Part shown: piece after piece, positions 45,528 to 53,865 of the stretch | Numbering within the stretch: the first letter of the stretch is position 1 | Layout of the letters: every line of letters begins with the position of its first letter | The notes under the pieces: generated by a model | Databases searched by the model: none | Seen by the model: only the letters and a program-made list of their open reading frames with translations | Told to the model about the DNA's origin: nothing | Made by a program: the position numbers and the translations under genes | Source: Jatrophihabitans_A lederbergiae | GTDB lineage: Bacteria > Actinomycetota > Actinomycetes > Mycobacteriales > Jatrophihabitantaceae | Length of the DNA stretch: 64,000 nucleotides | Assembly (NCBI RefSeq): GCF_031845305.1 | Contig: NZ_JAVREH010000003.1 | Span: 62,001 to 126,000 of the forward strand | Reading direction: 5' to 3'

Positions 45528-45947
45528 ATGGACCTACATCTCGAGCACATCAAATGTGTTGTCGTCGTGGCGGACTCGCTTGCCTCCGGACTTCAGGCCA
45601 ACGCGGCCAGCGTCATCACCATGACGCTGGGCCAGCGCTGCGTGGAGCTGGTCGGGCCGGACGTCAAGGACAGCGACGGCGTGATCCATCCCGGCGTGGT
45701 CCGCGTCCCGGTGCCAATCCTGACGGCGCCGGCAGAGCAGATCGACGCCATCTGGAAACGCTCGGACAGTGACGGCCTGGTGCGCGTGGGCTTCACCGCG
45801 CTGGCCCAGTCCTGCCGCACGTACGAGGAATACGTCGATCGCCTCGGTGCGACGCCGACCGCTGACCTGCGTTTCGTCGGGGTCGGCCTGTACGGGAACA
45901 AGAAGGACGTCAACCGGATGGTTGGCAGCCTGCCCCTGCTGCGCTGA
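45528..45947 (+). CDS. DUF2000 family protein
   Basis: A 139-residue protein. It matches the DUF2000 pattern throughout: IKCVVVVADSLASGLQANAA at the start, a GPDVKDSDGVIHPGVVRVPV-type middle, TYEEYVDRL, and the ending GLYGNKKDVNRMVGSLPLLR. The biochemical role of the family is not established to my knowledge. Its presence between biosynthetic genes suggests a small-molecule role, such as isomerase, lyase or binding protein. Confidence 0.85.
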   Translation: MDLHLEHIKCVVVVADSLASGLQANAASVITMTLGQRCVELVGPDVKDSDGVIHPGVVRVPVPILTAPAEQIDAIWKRSDSDGLVRVGFTALAQSCRTYEEYVDRLGATPTADLRFVGVGLYGNKKDVNRMVGSLPLLR

Positions 45948-46006
45948 ACCTCGGCGAGTGCGCCGACGACACATCCCACCATCCCCGAATCCCGAAGCGG
46001 GCCATC

Positions 46007-47425
46007 TTGTTCACTCTCTTCCGACCAGAACTCGGCGAGTATGCCCAGCAAGTCATAGCCGAGCACCGCCGCTATTACGCAGGGGGCATCCCGGCCCCCG
46101 AGTTGCAGAGCTTGCAAACCGAAAGAATCCGGGCGACCCTGCGGTACGTCAGGCAGAATTCACCTTTTTACCGTCGGCTGCTGCGCGATCACAGCGCCGA
46201 GGCACTCGCCGGGGTGACAACGGAGTCACTGCAGGAGCTGCCGTTCACGACAAAGGACGATCTCCGGGCGGAGCTGTTCGATGTGCCGTCGCAGCCCCTG
46301 GACAAGGCATGGACGTTCTACGAGACAACCGGCACGACCGGTCGTGCCACCCCGTGCCCCCGCGACGAGCGAGATTCCATCGTCAACAACACGGCGTTGA
46401 CGCTGTCCTACGAGGACATCTTTCGCCAGCATGGCGATCGGCACGTGGTAGCTGTGCTCGGGCCGACCGAGCTGCACTCAACGGGGGATACGTTCGGTGA
46501 CGTACTCCGCAACCTAGGGCACACCGTGGTGAAGATGTGGCCCCACTCACCGGTGGTCGGCATCCCGCGGGCGTTGACGCTGCTCGCCGAACTCGGGGTC
46601 ACCGCAGTGGTCTGCACGCCGGGAATGGCAATCACCCTGGCCAAGGAACTGCGCAGGTCCGGGGCCGATCCCAAGAGCGCCTTCCAGATCAGGCTGATGC
46701 TGGCCCTGGGCGAGCTCGCCGCACCGGCCATGCTGCAGCAGTTGGGGGAGTTGTGGGGGTGCGCCGTCTACAACTGCATGTACGCCTCCCAGGAATCTTC
46801 GATCCTGGCGTCCTGCCGTGCCGACGGCCTGCTGCACACCGTGCCACTGAACAACTTCTACGAGGTGGTGGACGATCTCGGGCGCCGGGTTGCCCCGGGT
46901 CCCGGCGCCGTCCGCGAGGGTGAACTGGTCATCAGCCATCTTTACCAGGGCGCCAAGCCGCTGATCCGTTACCGCACCGGCGACATGGTGCGGCTCGCCC
47001 CGTCCGCCGACTCAACCACGAGCCAGGTGCTGCGACCGATCGGACGGGTCCGCGACGCGCTGCACCTGGCCGGCCGGCCGGTGTGCGCATTCGACATCGA
47101 AGAGACGCTCTTCCTGCACATCCGGGGGGTGATCGACTACCGGCTGGTGATCGAGCAACGCGAGGGGGCCGACGTCGTCGTCGTGCACCTGGAACCTGTC
47201 GACGAGGCAGCCGGCGAGCAGATCGACAGAGTCGCGATCGCAGCAGCCGTGCGCGCGGAATTCGGAGTCGACTGTGAAATCGAGCTGGGCCGGATGGACG
47301 CGATCACCGGCACCGGTGCGATGGTGAGTTGGAAGGCCGCGCGAATCCACGATCGCCGTGATGGGGAGATCGAACCGGAGCGCCTCGCGGCCCTGGCCAT
47401 TGCCTCGGCCCGGAGCAGCGCATGA
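46007..47425 (+). CDS. PaaK-like acyl-adenylate-forming ligase
   Basis: A 472-residue member of the phenylacetate-CoA ligase-like branch of the ANL superfamily. ATP-loop ETTGTTGRATPCPRDERD near residue 106, a central YASQESS-type motif, and RYRTGDMVRLAP near residue 324; a short C-terminal AMP-binding subdomain. It would activate a carboxylate as acyl-AMP for transfer to CoA, a carrier protein or an amine. No carrier protein or NRPS is nearby, so direct amide or CoA-thioester formation is likely. TTG 46007 start; overlaps the aminotransferase gene by four bases. Confidence 0.85.
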   Translation: MFTLFRPELGEYAQQVIAEHRRYYAGGIPAPELQSLQTERIRATLRYVRQNSPFYRRLLRDHSAEALAGVTTESLQELPFTTKDDLRAELFDVPSQPLDKAWTFYETTGTTGRATPCPRDERDSIVNNTALTLSYEDIFRQHGDRHVVAVLGPTELHSTGDTFGDVLRNLGHTVVKMWPHSPVVGIPRALTLLAELGVTAVVCTPGMAITLAKELRRSGADPKSAFQIRLMLALGELAAPAMLQQLGELWGCAVYNCMYASQESSILASCRADGLLHTVPLNNFYEVVDDLGRRVAPGPGAVREGELVISHLYQGAKPLIRYRTGDMVRLAPSADSTTSQVLRPIGRVRDALHLAGRPVCAFDIEETLFLHIRGVIDYRLVIEQREGADVVVVHLEPVDEAAGEQIDRVAIAAAVRAEFGVDCEIELGRMDAITGTGAMVSWKAARIHDRRDGEIEPERLAALAIASARSSA

Positions 47426-48414
47426 TGATCGTCGCGCATGGTTCAGCGGTGCAGACTCCCGGTGTGGCCGAGGGCGGTGCTCCCCGTCCTCGAACGGTCT
47501 ACCACGGCGGCGCCTTCATGACTGCCGAGGACGTTCGACTGCCGGCCAGCACGCAGGCCCTGCACTACGGCACCGGCGTATTCGAGGGCATTCGTGGGTA
47601 CTGGGATCCCACGGCGCACACCCTGCTGGTGTTCCGCTTGAACGAGCACCTGGAACGGCTCCAACGCTCGGCCGCCGTCCTGAGGCTCGACCTGGGCCAC
47701 CCGATTGCGGAGCTGGCCGAGTTGGTGCTGGAGTTGCTGCGCCGCAACGACTGCCGGCACGACACCTACGTCAGGCCGATGGGTTACAAGCTCGCTTTGG
47801 AGCCCGGCACATCGTTCGGTGTACGGCTCAGCGGGGTGTCCTCGGCCCTGACGATGAGCGCGCTGCCCATGGGGAGCTACGTGGACCAGCGTGGTGTGCG
47901 ATGCAAGGTGAGCCGGTTCCGTCGGGTGCCCACGAATTGCGTTCCCAGCTCGGCGAAAATTTCCGGGCTCTACGTCAATAACGCCCTCGCCATGGAAGAC
48001 GCTGTCGCTGACGGTTGTGACGACGCGATCCTGCTCGATCTCGCCGGCAACGTGTCCGAAGCCACCACCTCCAACGTCTTCGTCGTCGGACGGGACGGCA
48101 CCGTAATCACCCCGCCCGCCACGGCCGACCTGCTACCGGGAATCACTCGCGCCAGCGTGATCGAGCTGCTCGCGGCAGAGGCGGGTATCACCGTGGTTCA
48201 GCGCCTGGTGACGGTGGCGGAGTTGAAGGACGCGGCCGAGGTGTTTCTCACCGGCACGGGCGTCGAGATCGCCCCTGTGCTGTCGGTGGATGACGTCGGC
48301 TACGGCGGAGCTGCTGGACCGGTCACCCGGAAGGTGAAGGATCTCTACTCCCGGGTCGTCCACGGCGAGCTCGAGGCTTATCGACACTGGCTCACCCTGC
48401 TGACTCTTGGCTGA
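47422..48414 (+). CDS. Class IV (branched-chain-type) aminotransferase
   Basis: A 330-residue IlvE-family PLP enzyme. The Schiff-base Lys is K179 in SSAKISGLYVNNALAM. The phosphate-binding signature is LLDLAGNVSEATTSNVFVV followed by PPATADLLPGITRASVIELL. Such enzymes aminate 2-oxo acids with bulky hydrophobic side chains. Here it is a good candidate for the last step of amino-acid formation after chain extension. It is coupled to the ligase gene by an ATGA overlap. Confidence 0.88.
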   Translation: MMIVAHGSAVQTPGVAEGGAPRPRTVYHGGAFMTAEDVRLPASTQALHYGTGVFEGIRGYWDPTAHTLLVFRLNEHLERLQRSAAVLRLDLGHPIAELAELVLELLRRNDCRHDTYVRPMGYKLALEPGTSFGVRLSGVSSALTMSALPMGSYVDQRGVRCKVSRFRRVPTNCVPSSAKISGLYVNNALAMEDAVADGCDDAILLDLAGNVSEATTSNVFVVGRDGTVITPPATADLLPGITRASVIELLAAEAGITVVQRLVTVAELKDAAEVFLTGTGVEIAPVLSVDDVGYGGAAGPVTRKVKDLYSRVVHGELEAYRHWLTLLTLG

Positions 48415-48497
48415 CCTGAGCAGCACACCGCCCGCGTTCTCACCAATGGCGCAGGCGTCCCCGCATCGACTGCATCCATGAAGTGAGAGGTGAAGAC

Positions 48498-49226
48498 ATG
48501 CAGAGCACAACGATTGACCTGTTCTTGGATCTGTGCCTGCCCGAAGGTTCGGCACAATCGACCGTAGCGACGCTCGGACCTGCCGGAACGAGCAGTGAGA
48601 CGGCTGCAAGGCGCCTCACTTCGCACATGGCAGCCGGCGCATCGTTGCGTGCGGACGAGTCGTCGTCCACCACCGTGTTGCACGACAGCTATGAAGACGC
48701 GGCGAACGCGGTGCGGAACGGATCGGCGCGGTTTCTCGTCGCCGCGAATGCCTATTCCAACATCGCCGAGTTCTACATGGATCCCGACCTGCGGCTGGTC
48801 GGGGCGTTCGTCCACGAAACCCCGCAGTACGGTATTGCCGTTGTCGATGTCGAGGCCGTGCCGGCGGAGCTGCGGGTAGCCACCCATCCGGCACCGACGC
48901 CGCTGATCCTGCAGCTGCTTCCGGTGGGAATGCGCGCTCGCGAGGTCGTTGCTGCCTCGTCCACCAGCATGGCTGCCCACGCTGCACGGTCCGGGGCCGT
49001 TGACGCTGCCCTGACCACCGGACCGGCTGCTGAGCTGTACGGACTGACCTTCATTTCCAAGACTCGCACCATCAAGATGCTGTGGTCGGTTTTCTGCTCA
49101 GCCGCTGATATCGAGCTGCCCGGCCCGGGCGTCCTGCTAGGCGAGTCCGACCTGTTCGGTGACACCTCGCGGGGCAAGCAGCCACGGCCGGACCTCCTTT
49201 CACCAGCCGCTCCGGTGGGCGCCTGA
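48498..49226 (+). CDS. Prephenate decarboxylase, BacA-like
   Basis: A 242-residue protein related to prephenate dehydratase but lacking its TRF motif and ACT domain. It shares with BacA the segments TLGPAGTSSETAARRL near residue 24, LHDSYED, EFYMDPDLRLVGAFV near residue 93, TPQYGIAV, ATHPAPTPLI, and STSMAAHAARSGAVDAALTT, then YGLTF. BacA-type enzymes (BacA, AerD, SalX) decarboxylate prephenate without aromatising the ring. ATG 48498 with AGAGGTG upstream is preferred over GTG 48483. One base separates it from leuC. Confidence 0.85.
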   Translation: MQSTTIDLFLDLCLPEGSAQSTVATLGPAGTSSETAARRLTSHMAAGASLRADESSSTTVLHDSYEDAANAVRNGSARFLVAANAYSNIAEFYMDPDLRLVGAFVHETPQYGIAVVDVEAVPAELRVATHPAPTPLILQLLPVGMRAREVVAASSTSMAAHAARSGAVDAALTTGPAAELYGLTFISKTRTIKMLWSVFCSAADIELPGPGVLLGESDLFGDTSRGKQPRPDLLSPAAPVGA

Positions 49227-49227
49227 C

Positions 49228-50631
49228 ATGGGCTCGACCCTTGCCCAGAAGATCTGGGACCAGCATGTCGTACGGCGCGGCGAGGGCGGCGAGGACCTGC
49301 TCTACATCGATCTGCACGTGCTGCACGAGGTCAACACCCCGCAAGCCTTCGACGACCTTCGTGCGGCCGGGCGAAGCGTCCGGCGCCCGGACTTGACGGT
49401 CGCTACCGAGGACCACAACACGCCGACCGGAAAACTTGACGGTGCTGTCTGGGAGCTGGCGGGACGGCGGCAGTCCAATCTCATCCGGGCCAACTGCGCC
49501 GAATTCGGAATTCCGCTGCACCGCCTCGGTGACAGCTCCCAGGGAATCGTGCACGTGATCGTTCCCGAACTCGGTCTGGTCCGTCCCGGGATGTCGGTGG
49601 TCTGCTGTGATTCGCACACGACCACACTCGGCGCCTTCGGTGCGTTGGCGTTCGGAATCGGCACCGGTCAGGTCGAGCACGTCCTGGCGACTCAGACGTT
49701 GCCGGTTCGGCGACTGAAAGACCTCGCGGTCGATGTCACCGGCGCGCTGCCCGGGGGCGTCACGGCCAAGGACCTGGCGCTGGCGTTGATCGCCCAGATC
49801 GGCACCGGCGGCGGTCAGGGGCACATCATCGAGTACCGCGGTGACGTCGTTCGGCAGCTCTCCATGGAAGCTCGGATGACCCTGTGCAACCTTAGCGTGG
49901 AAGCGGGATCACGCGCGGGTCTGGTCGGCGTGGACGACACCACGCTGACCTACCTGGCCGGGTGCCCCGACATGCCCGTCGGCACCGAGCTGGCCCATCA
50001 GCAGCAGCTGTGGCGCAGCTTCGTCTCCGACGCGGACGCTGTCTTCGACAAGCGGGTCGTGCTCGACGCCTCGGCCGTGACGCCCTACGTCACCTGGGGC
50101 ACCAACCCGGCCCAGGCGGTGTCGCTGGCCGATCGGATCCCGGCCCCTGGTGATCTCGCGGACGAGGCCCAGCGCGGCGCGGCCGGACGCGCACTGGAGT
50201 ACATGGGGCTGCGGCCGGGCCAGGCAATGCGCGACATCGATATCGATACGGTGTTCGTCGGATCATGTACCAATGGCCGGATAGAGGATCTGCGCCAGGT
50301 GGCCGAGGTGCTCGACGGGCGCCGGGTGGCCGACGGCGTCGACTTGATGATCGTCGCCGGTTCGGCGGCGGTGCGTCGCAAGGCTGTGTCGGAAGGCTTG
50401 GATCGGGTCTTCACCGAGGCGGGAGCCGACTTCCGTCCCGGTTCGGGTTGCTCGATGTGCTGCGGCCTGAACGAAGATCGCTTGCGACCGGGGCAGCGGG
50501 CGGCCTCTACCAGCAACCGCAACTTCGAGGGGCGCCAGGGAAAGGGAGCACGTACGCACATCGTGTCACCACCGGTCGCCGCCGCGACCGCGATTGCCGG
50601 CCGGCTGAGCGCACCGGCCGACCTGACATGA
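49228..50631 (+). CDS. LeuC-type 3-alkylmalate isomerase large subunit
   Basis: A 467-residue aconitase-family protein. The 4Fe-4S ligands are in GSCTNGRIEDLR (Cys ~347) and SGCSMCCGLNEDRL (Cys ~408, ~411), and the active-site end is STSNRNFEGRQGKGARTHIV. The sequence is divergent from housekeeping LeuC at several normally conserved places (e.g. CCGLNED where CLAMNPD is usual). It probably isomerises the LeuA-like product (2- to 3-substituted malate) together with the LeuD-like protein that follows 34 bases later. Confidence 0.9.
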   Translation: MGSTLAQKIWDQHVVRRGEGGEDLLYIDLHVLHEVNTPQAFDDLRAAGRSVRRPDLTVATEDHNTPTGKLDGAVWELAGRRQSNLIRANCAEFGIPLHRLGDSSQGIVHVIVPELGLVRPGMSVVCCDSHTTTLGAFGALAFGIGTGQVEHVLATQTLPVRRLKDLAVDVTGALPGGVTAKDLALALIAQIGTGGGQGHIIEYRGDVVRQLSMEARMTLCNLSVEAGSRAGLVGVDDTTLTYLAGCPDMPVGTELAHQQQLWRSFVSDADAVFDKRVVLDASAVTPYVTWGTNPAQAVSLADRIPAPGDLADEAQRGAAGRALEYMGLRPGQAMRDIDIDTVFVGSCTNGRIEDLRQVAEVLDGRRVADGVDLMIVAGSAAVRRKAVSEGLDRVFTEAGADFRPGSGCSMCCGLNEDRLRPGQRAASTSNRNFEGRQGKGARTHIVSPPVAAATAIAGRLSAPADLT

Positions 50632-50665
50632 GGCAATGCCGAAAGCACTGGATGAGGGGACAGCC

Positions 50666-51283
50666 ATGAAGGGCGTTTCGCTGCACGTCGGAACGGGTAT
50701 GCCGTTGCGTCGTGACGATGTCGACACCGACCAGATTGCCCCTGCGCGCTTCGTGCCTTACTTCCGGCCGACCGGGTACACCAACATACTGTTCGCGGAT
50801 TGGCGTGACTCGGCCGACTTCGTGCTGAACCTTCCTCAGTATCAGGGCGCAACGGTGCTGGTCGCGGGAAAGGACTTCGGTACCGGATCGTCGAGGGAGT
50901 CAGCGGTCTGGGCGATCCAGCATGCTGGCTTCAAGGCCGTCATCGTAGAGCGCTTCGGCGATATCTTCGCGGGCAATGCGCTTACCAAGGGGCTTCTCAC
51001 AGTCACGGCGTCCGAAGAGGTCGTACACGATCTGTGGGAAGCTATCGAGGCGGATCCGTGGTTGCCTATCAGCGTCGACGTCGAGCATCGCGAGCTTCGG
51101 TATTCTCGGTCTATTGTCGCCTACGACATCGATGACGCGGCTCGGCACCGGTTGATGAACGGATCCGACTCGATCGCTGACACGCTGGCGTACGAGCAGG
51201 ACATCCTGAGTTTCGAGCGCAACCGGCGCAGCCGGTGCGAGCCGGCCGTCCCGAGTGGCGGCGCAGACGGCACGTTCGCATAA
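50666..51283 (+). CDS. LeuD-type 3-alkylmalate isomerase small subunit
   Basis: A 205-residue swivel domain. Signature DDVDTDQIAPARFV near residue 17 and GKDFGTGSSRESAVWAIQHA near residue 73. ATG 50666 has GAGGGG at good spacing. It pairs with the LeuC-like protein. No dehydrogenase of the LeuB type, needed to finish the extension cycle, is found anywhere in the cluster. Confidence 0.9.
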   Translation: MKGVSLHVGTGMPLRRDDVDTDQIAPARFVPYFRPTGYTNILFADWRDSADFVLNLPQYQGATVLVAGKDFGTGSSRESAVWAIQHAGFKAVIVERFGDIFAGNALTKGLLTVTASEEVVHDLWEAIEADPWLPISVDVEHRELRYSRSIVAYDIDDAARHRLMNGSDSIADTLAYEQDILSFERNRRSRCEPAVPSGGADGTFA

Positions 51284-51305
51284 CCGACGTGAAAGGATCC
51301 TCGCA

Positions 51306-52313
51306 GTGACGATCAAAGTGGGAATCAATGGTTTCGGCCGGATCGGCCGCAGCTATCTTCGGGCGCTCTACGCCTCTGGGGCCGACATCGAGGTAGTGGC
51401 GGTGAACGACCTCACCGACGCGACCACCCTCGCCCACCTGCTTAAGTACGACAGCGTGCTCGGTCCGTTGGGCGGTGAGGTCAGCGCCGGCGACGGCGTG
51501 ATCGTGGCCAAGTCCAAGCAGATCAAGGTCCTGTCCGAGCGTGATCCCGCGGCTCTGCCCTGGGGAGATCTCGGCGTCGACGTGGTCATCGAGTCAACCG
51601 GTGTTTTCACCGACGCCGTCAAGGCCAAGGCGCACCTGTCCGCCGGCGCGAAGAAGGTCATCATTTCCGCTCCGGCGAAGAACGAGGACCTGACGCTGGT
51701 GATGGGCATCAACGACCATCTCTACGACGGTGCTTCGCACAACATCGTCTCCAACGCTTCGTGCACGACCAACTGCCTCGCGCCGTTGGCCAAGGTGCTT
51801 GAGGACGGTCTCGGCATCGAGCAGGGCACCATGGTGACCATTCACGCCTACACCCAGGATCAGAACCTGCAGGACGCTCCGCACAAGGACCTGCGCCGGG
51901 CGCGCGCCGCCAACCTGAGCATCATCCCCACCACGACTGGGGCCGCGAAGGCCATCGGGCTGGTTCTTCCCTCGCTGCAGGGCAAGCTCGACGGTTACTC
52001 GCTGCGGGTGCCGGTGCCGGTGGGGTCGCTCACCGATCTTACCGTCCGGGTCGGGCGGGAGACGACCGTGGAAGAGGTGAACAGCTTGTTCCGTGCCGCG
52101 GCTGAGGGCCCGTTGTCTTCGATCCTCGAGTACACCGAGGATCCCATCGTCTCGGCCGACATCGTGACGAACCCGGCCTCGTGCATCTTCGATTCCGAAC
52201 TGACCAAGGTGGTCGGCGGCCGGCACGTCAACATCTTCGGCTGGTACGACAACGAGTGGGGCTTCTCCAATCGCCTCATCGACACCACGAAGCTGGTGGG
52301 TGAGTCGCTCTAG
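51306..52313 (+). CDS. gap: Glyceraldehyde-3-phosphate dehydrogenase
   Basis: A 335-residue complete type I GAPDH: NAD-binding INGFGRIGRSYLRALY at residue 6, the catalytic loop SNASCTTNCLAPLAK with the nucleophilic Cys near residue 153, and the C-terminal WYDNEWGFSNRL. It lies inside the operon, 22 bases after the leuD-like gene and sharing a base with ridA, and not in a glycolytic gap-pgk-tpi set. A second, resistant target copy is the likeliest reason; see findings. A biosynthetic oxidoreductase role is the alternative. Confidence 0.95.
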   Translation: MTIKVGINGFGRIGRSYLRALYASGADIEVVAVNDLTDATTLAHLLKYDSVLGPLGGEVSAGDGVIVAKSKQIKVLSERDPAALPWGDLGVDVVIESTGVFTDAVKAKAHLSAGAKKVIISAPAKNEDLTLVMGINDHLYDGASHNIVSNASCTTNCLAPLAKVLEDGLGIEQGTMVTIHAYTQDQNLQDAPHKDLRRARAANLSIIPTTTGAAKAIGLVLPSLQGKLDGYSLRVPVPVGSLTDLTVRVGRETTVEEVNSLFRAAAEGPLSSILEYTEDPIVSADIVTNPASCIFDSELTKVVGGRHVNIFGWYDNEWGFSNRLIDTTKLVGESL

Positions 52314-52702
52314 TGTTGGAAACGACCACTTACCGCCCCGACGGAATCCTGGTTCCCGCAGCGAACTATTCCCCTGCCGTGCGCAGGGGAGGCATTGTCG
52401 CCGTCTCCGGCCAGATCGCGTTCGCCCCCGGCAGCTATGGCCCGGGTGGCGCACCCGGTATCCAGGAACAGGCGCGGCTGGTCTTCGACAACGTTCGGCG
52501 ACTGCTCGAGGCAGCGGGGTCCTCGTTCTCAGAGGTCATCGTGGTCCGGGTGTTTCTCACCCGCGAGCAGGATTTTGCGGCAATGAACGCTGTCTTCAAC
52601 GAGACGTTCACCGAGCCGTACCCGGCCCGTACCACGGCGTGGGGACATCTGCCGGGTGGACTGCTGATCGAGGCGGACGCGCTGGCCGTGTCCGGCGGCT
52701 AG
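52313..52702 (+). CDS. RidA/YjgF family enamine/imine deaminase
   Basis: A 129-residue RidA-fold protein. The conserved Arg that binds the carboxylate is in YPARTTAWGHLPG, and the C-terminus is LIEADALAVSGG. RidA proteins hydrolyse reactive enamine/imine intermediates; cluster members sometimes catalyse deamination or act as condensing helpers. GTG 52313 overlaps the last base of the gap stop. The gene is last in the plus-strand operon and overlaps the facing aminotransferase by four bases. Confidence 0.88.
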   Translation: MLETTTYRPDGILVPAANYSPAVRRGGIVAVSGQIAFAPGSYGPGGAPGIQEQARLVFDNVRRLLEAAGSSFSEVIVVRVFLTREQDFAAMNAVFNETFTEPYPARTTAWGHLPGGLLIEADALAVSGG

Positions 52703-53865
52703 AGCCGCTCCAACCGGGCAAGCGTGTCCGTGATAACCGCGTCCGAGGCGGCGAAGGAGAGTCGAACATGTCCTTCGCCGCCTAGGCCGAACGCGTGGCC
52801 AGGGGTCACCACCACACCGGTGGCCTCCAGGAGCCAACCGGCGAAGCCATCGGAGGTCGGATTCGCCGATCCGGTGATGTTGGGGAACAGGTAGAACGCG
52901 CCCTCGGGGTCGGCGCACGTGACCCCGGGCAGTCGCCGCACTGCGTTCAACAGGGCCTCGCGCCGTCTGTCATAAGCCGCGACCATCTGCTGGACGCAGG
53001 CCTGTGGCCCGGTCAGGGCCGCGAGACCAGCCAGCTGGGTGAACGAGGCGGCGCAACCGACGGTGTGCTCCTGCACCTTGATCATTTCGCCGATCACGGC
53101 GGCGGGCCCGGCCGCGTAGCCGAGACGCCAGCCGGTCATGGCATATCCCTTCGAGAAGCCGTTGATCGTGACCGTCCGTTCCTCGCACCCCGGCCGGCTG
53201 GCAAGGCTCAGGTGGGGCCGGTCGACGTAGCGGATCTGCTCGTAGATCTCGTCCGTGATGAGAACCAGGTCGTGCTCGACGGCTACCCGGGCGACGGCAG
53301 CCGCTTCGGCCGGCGTCAGAAGCCGGCCGGTCGGATTGTTAGGGGTGTTGATCAGGATTGCCCTGGTCCGGCCCGTCACCTTGTCTTCCAGCCGGTCGGC
53401 GGTGAGCGTGAAATCATCTTCAGGCTGCAACGGGACCGATACTGCCCGCGCGCCGAACAGCTGCACCATGGGCGCGTAGCTCACCCAACTGGGAGTCGGC
53501 ACCAGGACCTCATCGCCTGCGTCCAGCACAGTGGCCAGGGTGATGTAGAGCGCGTGCTTGGCGGAAGGGGTGACGATGATACCGCGCTCAGGATCGGCAT
53601 GCACGCCATTACAGTCGCGTAGCTTGACGCTGATTGCCTCGCGCAGCGCGGGCAGTCCGCGGCTCGGCGTGTAGTGCGTAGCGCCGGACCGCAGGGCTGC
53701 TTCGGCTGCCTCGATGATGTGCGGGGGAGTGGTGAAGTCCGGCTCTCCGCCGCTGAGGTTGACGACCGAGATGCCCTGAGCCTTCAGCCGGTTGACCTCG
53801 TCCAGCAACGCGACCGTGGCCGAGCGCCCGACCTGCGTGATCCGGTCGGCGACGTAGCGAGTCAT
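52699..53865 (-). CDS. Class I/II aminotransferase
   Basis: A 388-residue fold-type I PLP enzyme (AspC-like subgroup). Motifs NTPNNPTGRLLTPAE near residue 175 and the Lys-bearing INGFSKGYAMTGWRLGYAAG near residue 235. It is the second aminotransferase of the cluster. It could serve a ring ketone, an alternative 2-oxo acid, or phenylpyruvate/prephenate-type substrates. It is last in the minus-strand operon; its ATG overlaps the stop of the isochorismatase-like gene. Confidence 0.88.
   Translation of the reverse strand: MTRYVADRITQVGRSATVALLDEVNRLKAQGISVVNLSGGEPDFTTPPHIIEAAEAALRSGATHYTPSRGLPALREAISVKLRDCNGVHADPERGIIVTPSAKHALYITLATVLDAGDEVLVPTPSWVSYAPMVQLFGARAVSVPLQPEDDFTLTADRLEDKVTGRTRAILINTPNNPTGRLLTPAEAAAVARVAVEHDLVLITDEIYEQIRYVDRPHLSLASRPGCEERTVTINGFSKGYAMTGWRLGYAAGPAAVIGEMIKVQEHTVGCAASFTQLAGLAALTGPQACVQQMVAAYDRRREALLNAVRRLPGVTCADPEGAFYLFPNITGSANPTSDGFAGWLLEATGVVVTPGHAFGLGGEGHVRLSFAASDAVITDTLARLERL

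Noticed and set aside
43986..51283. LeuA/LeuC/LeuD as the ordinary leucine pathway
   Set aside because: The synthase lacks the regulatory domain, leuB is absent, and the genes are interleaved with a prephenate decarboxylase, a ligase and an exporter. A genome-wide check for other leu genes would settle it.
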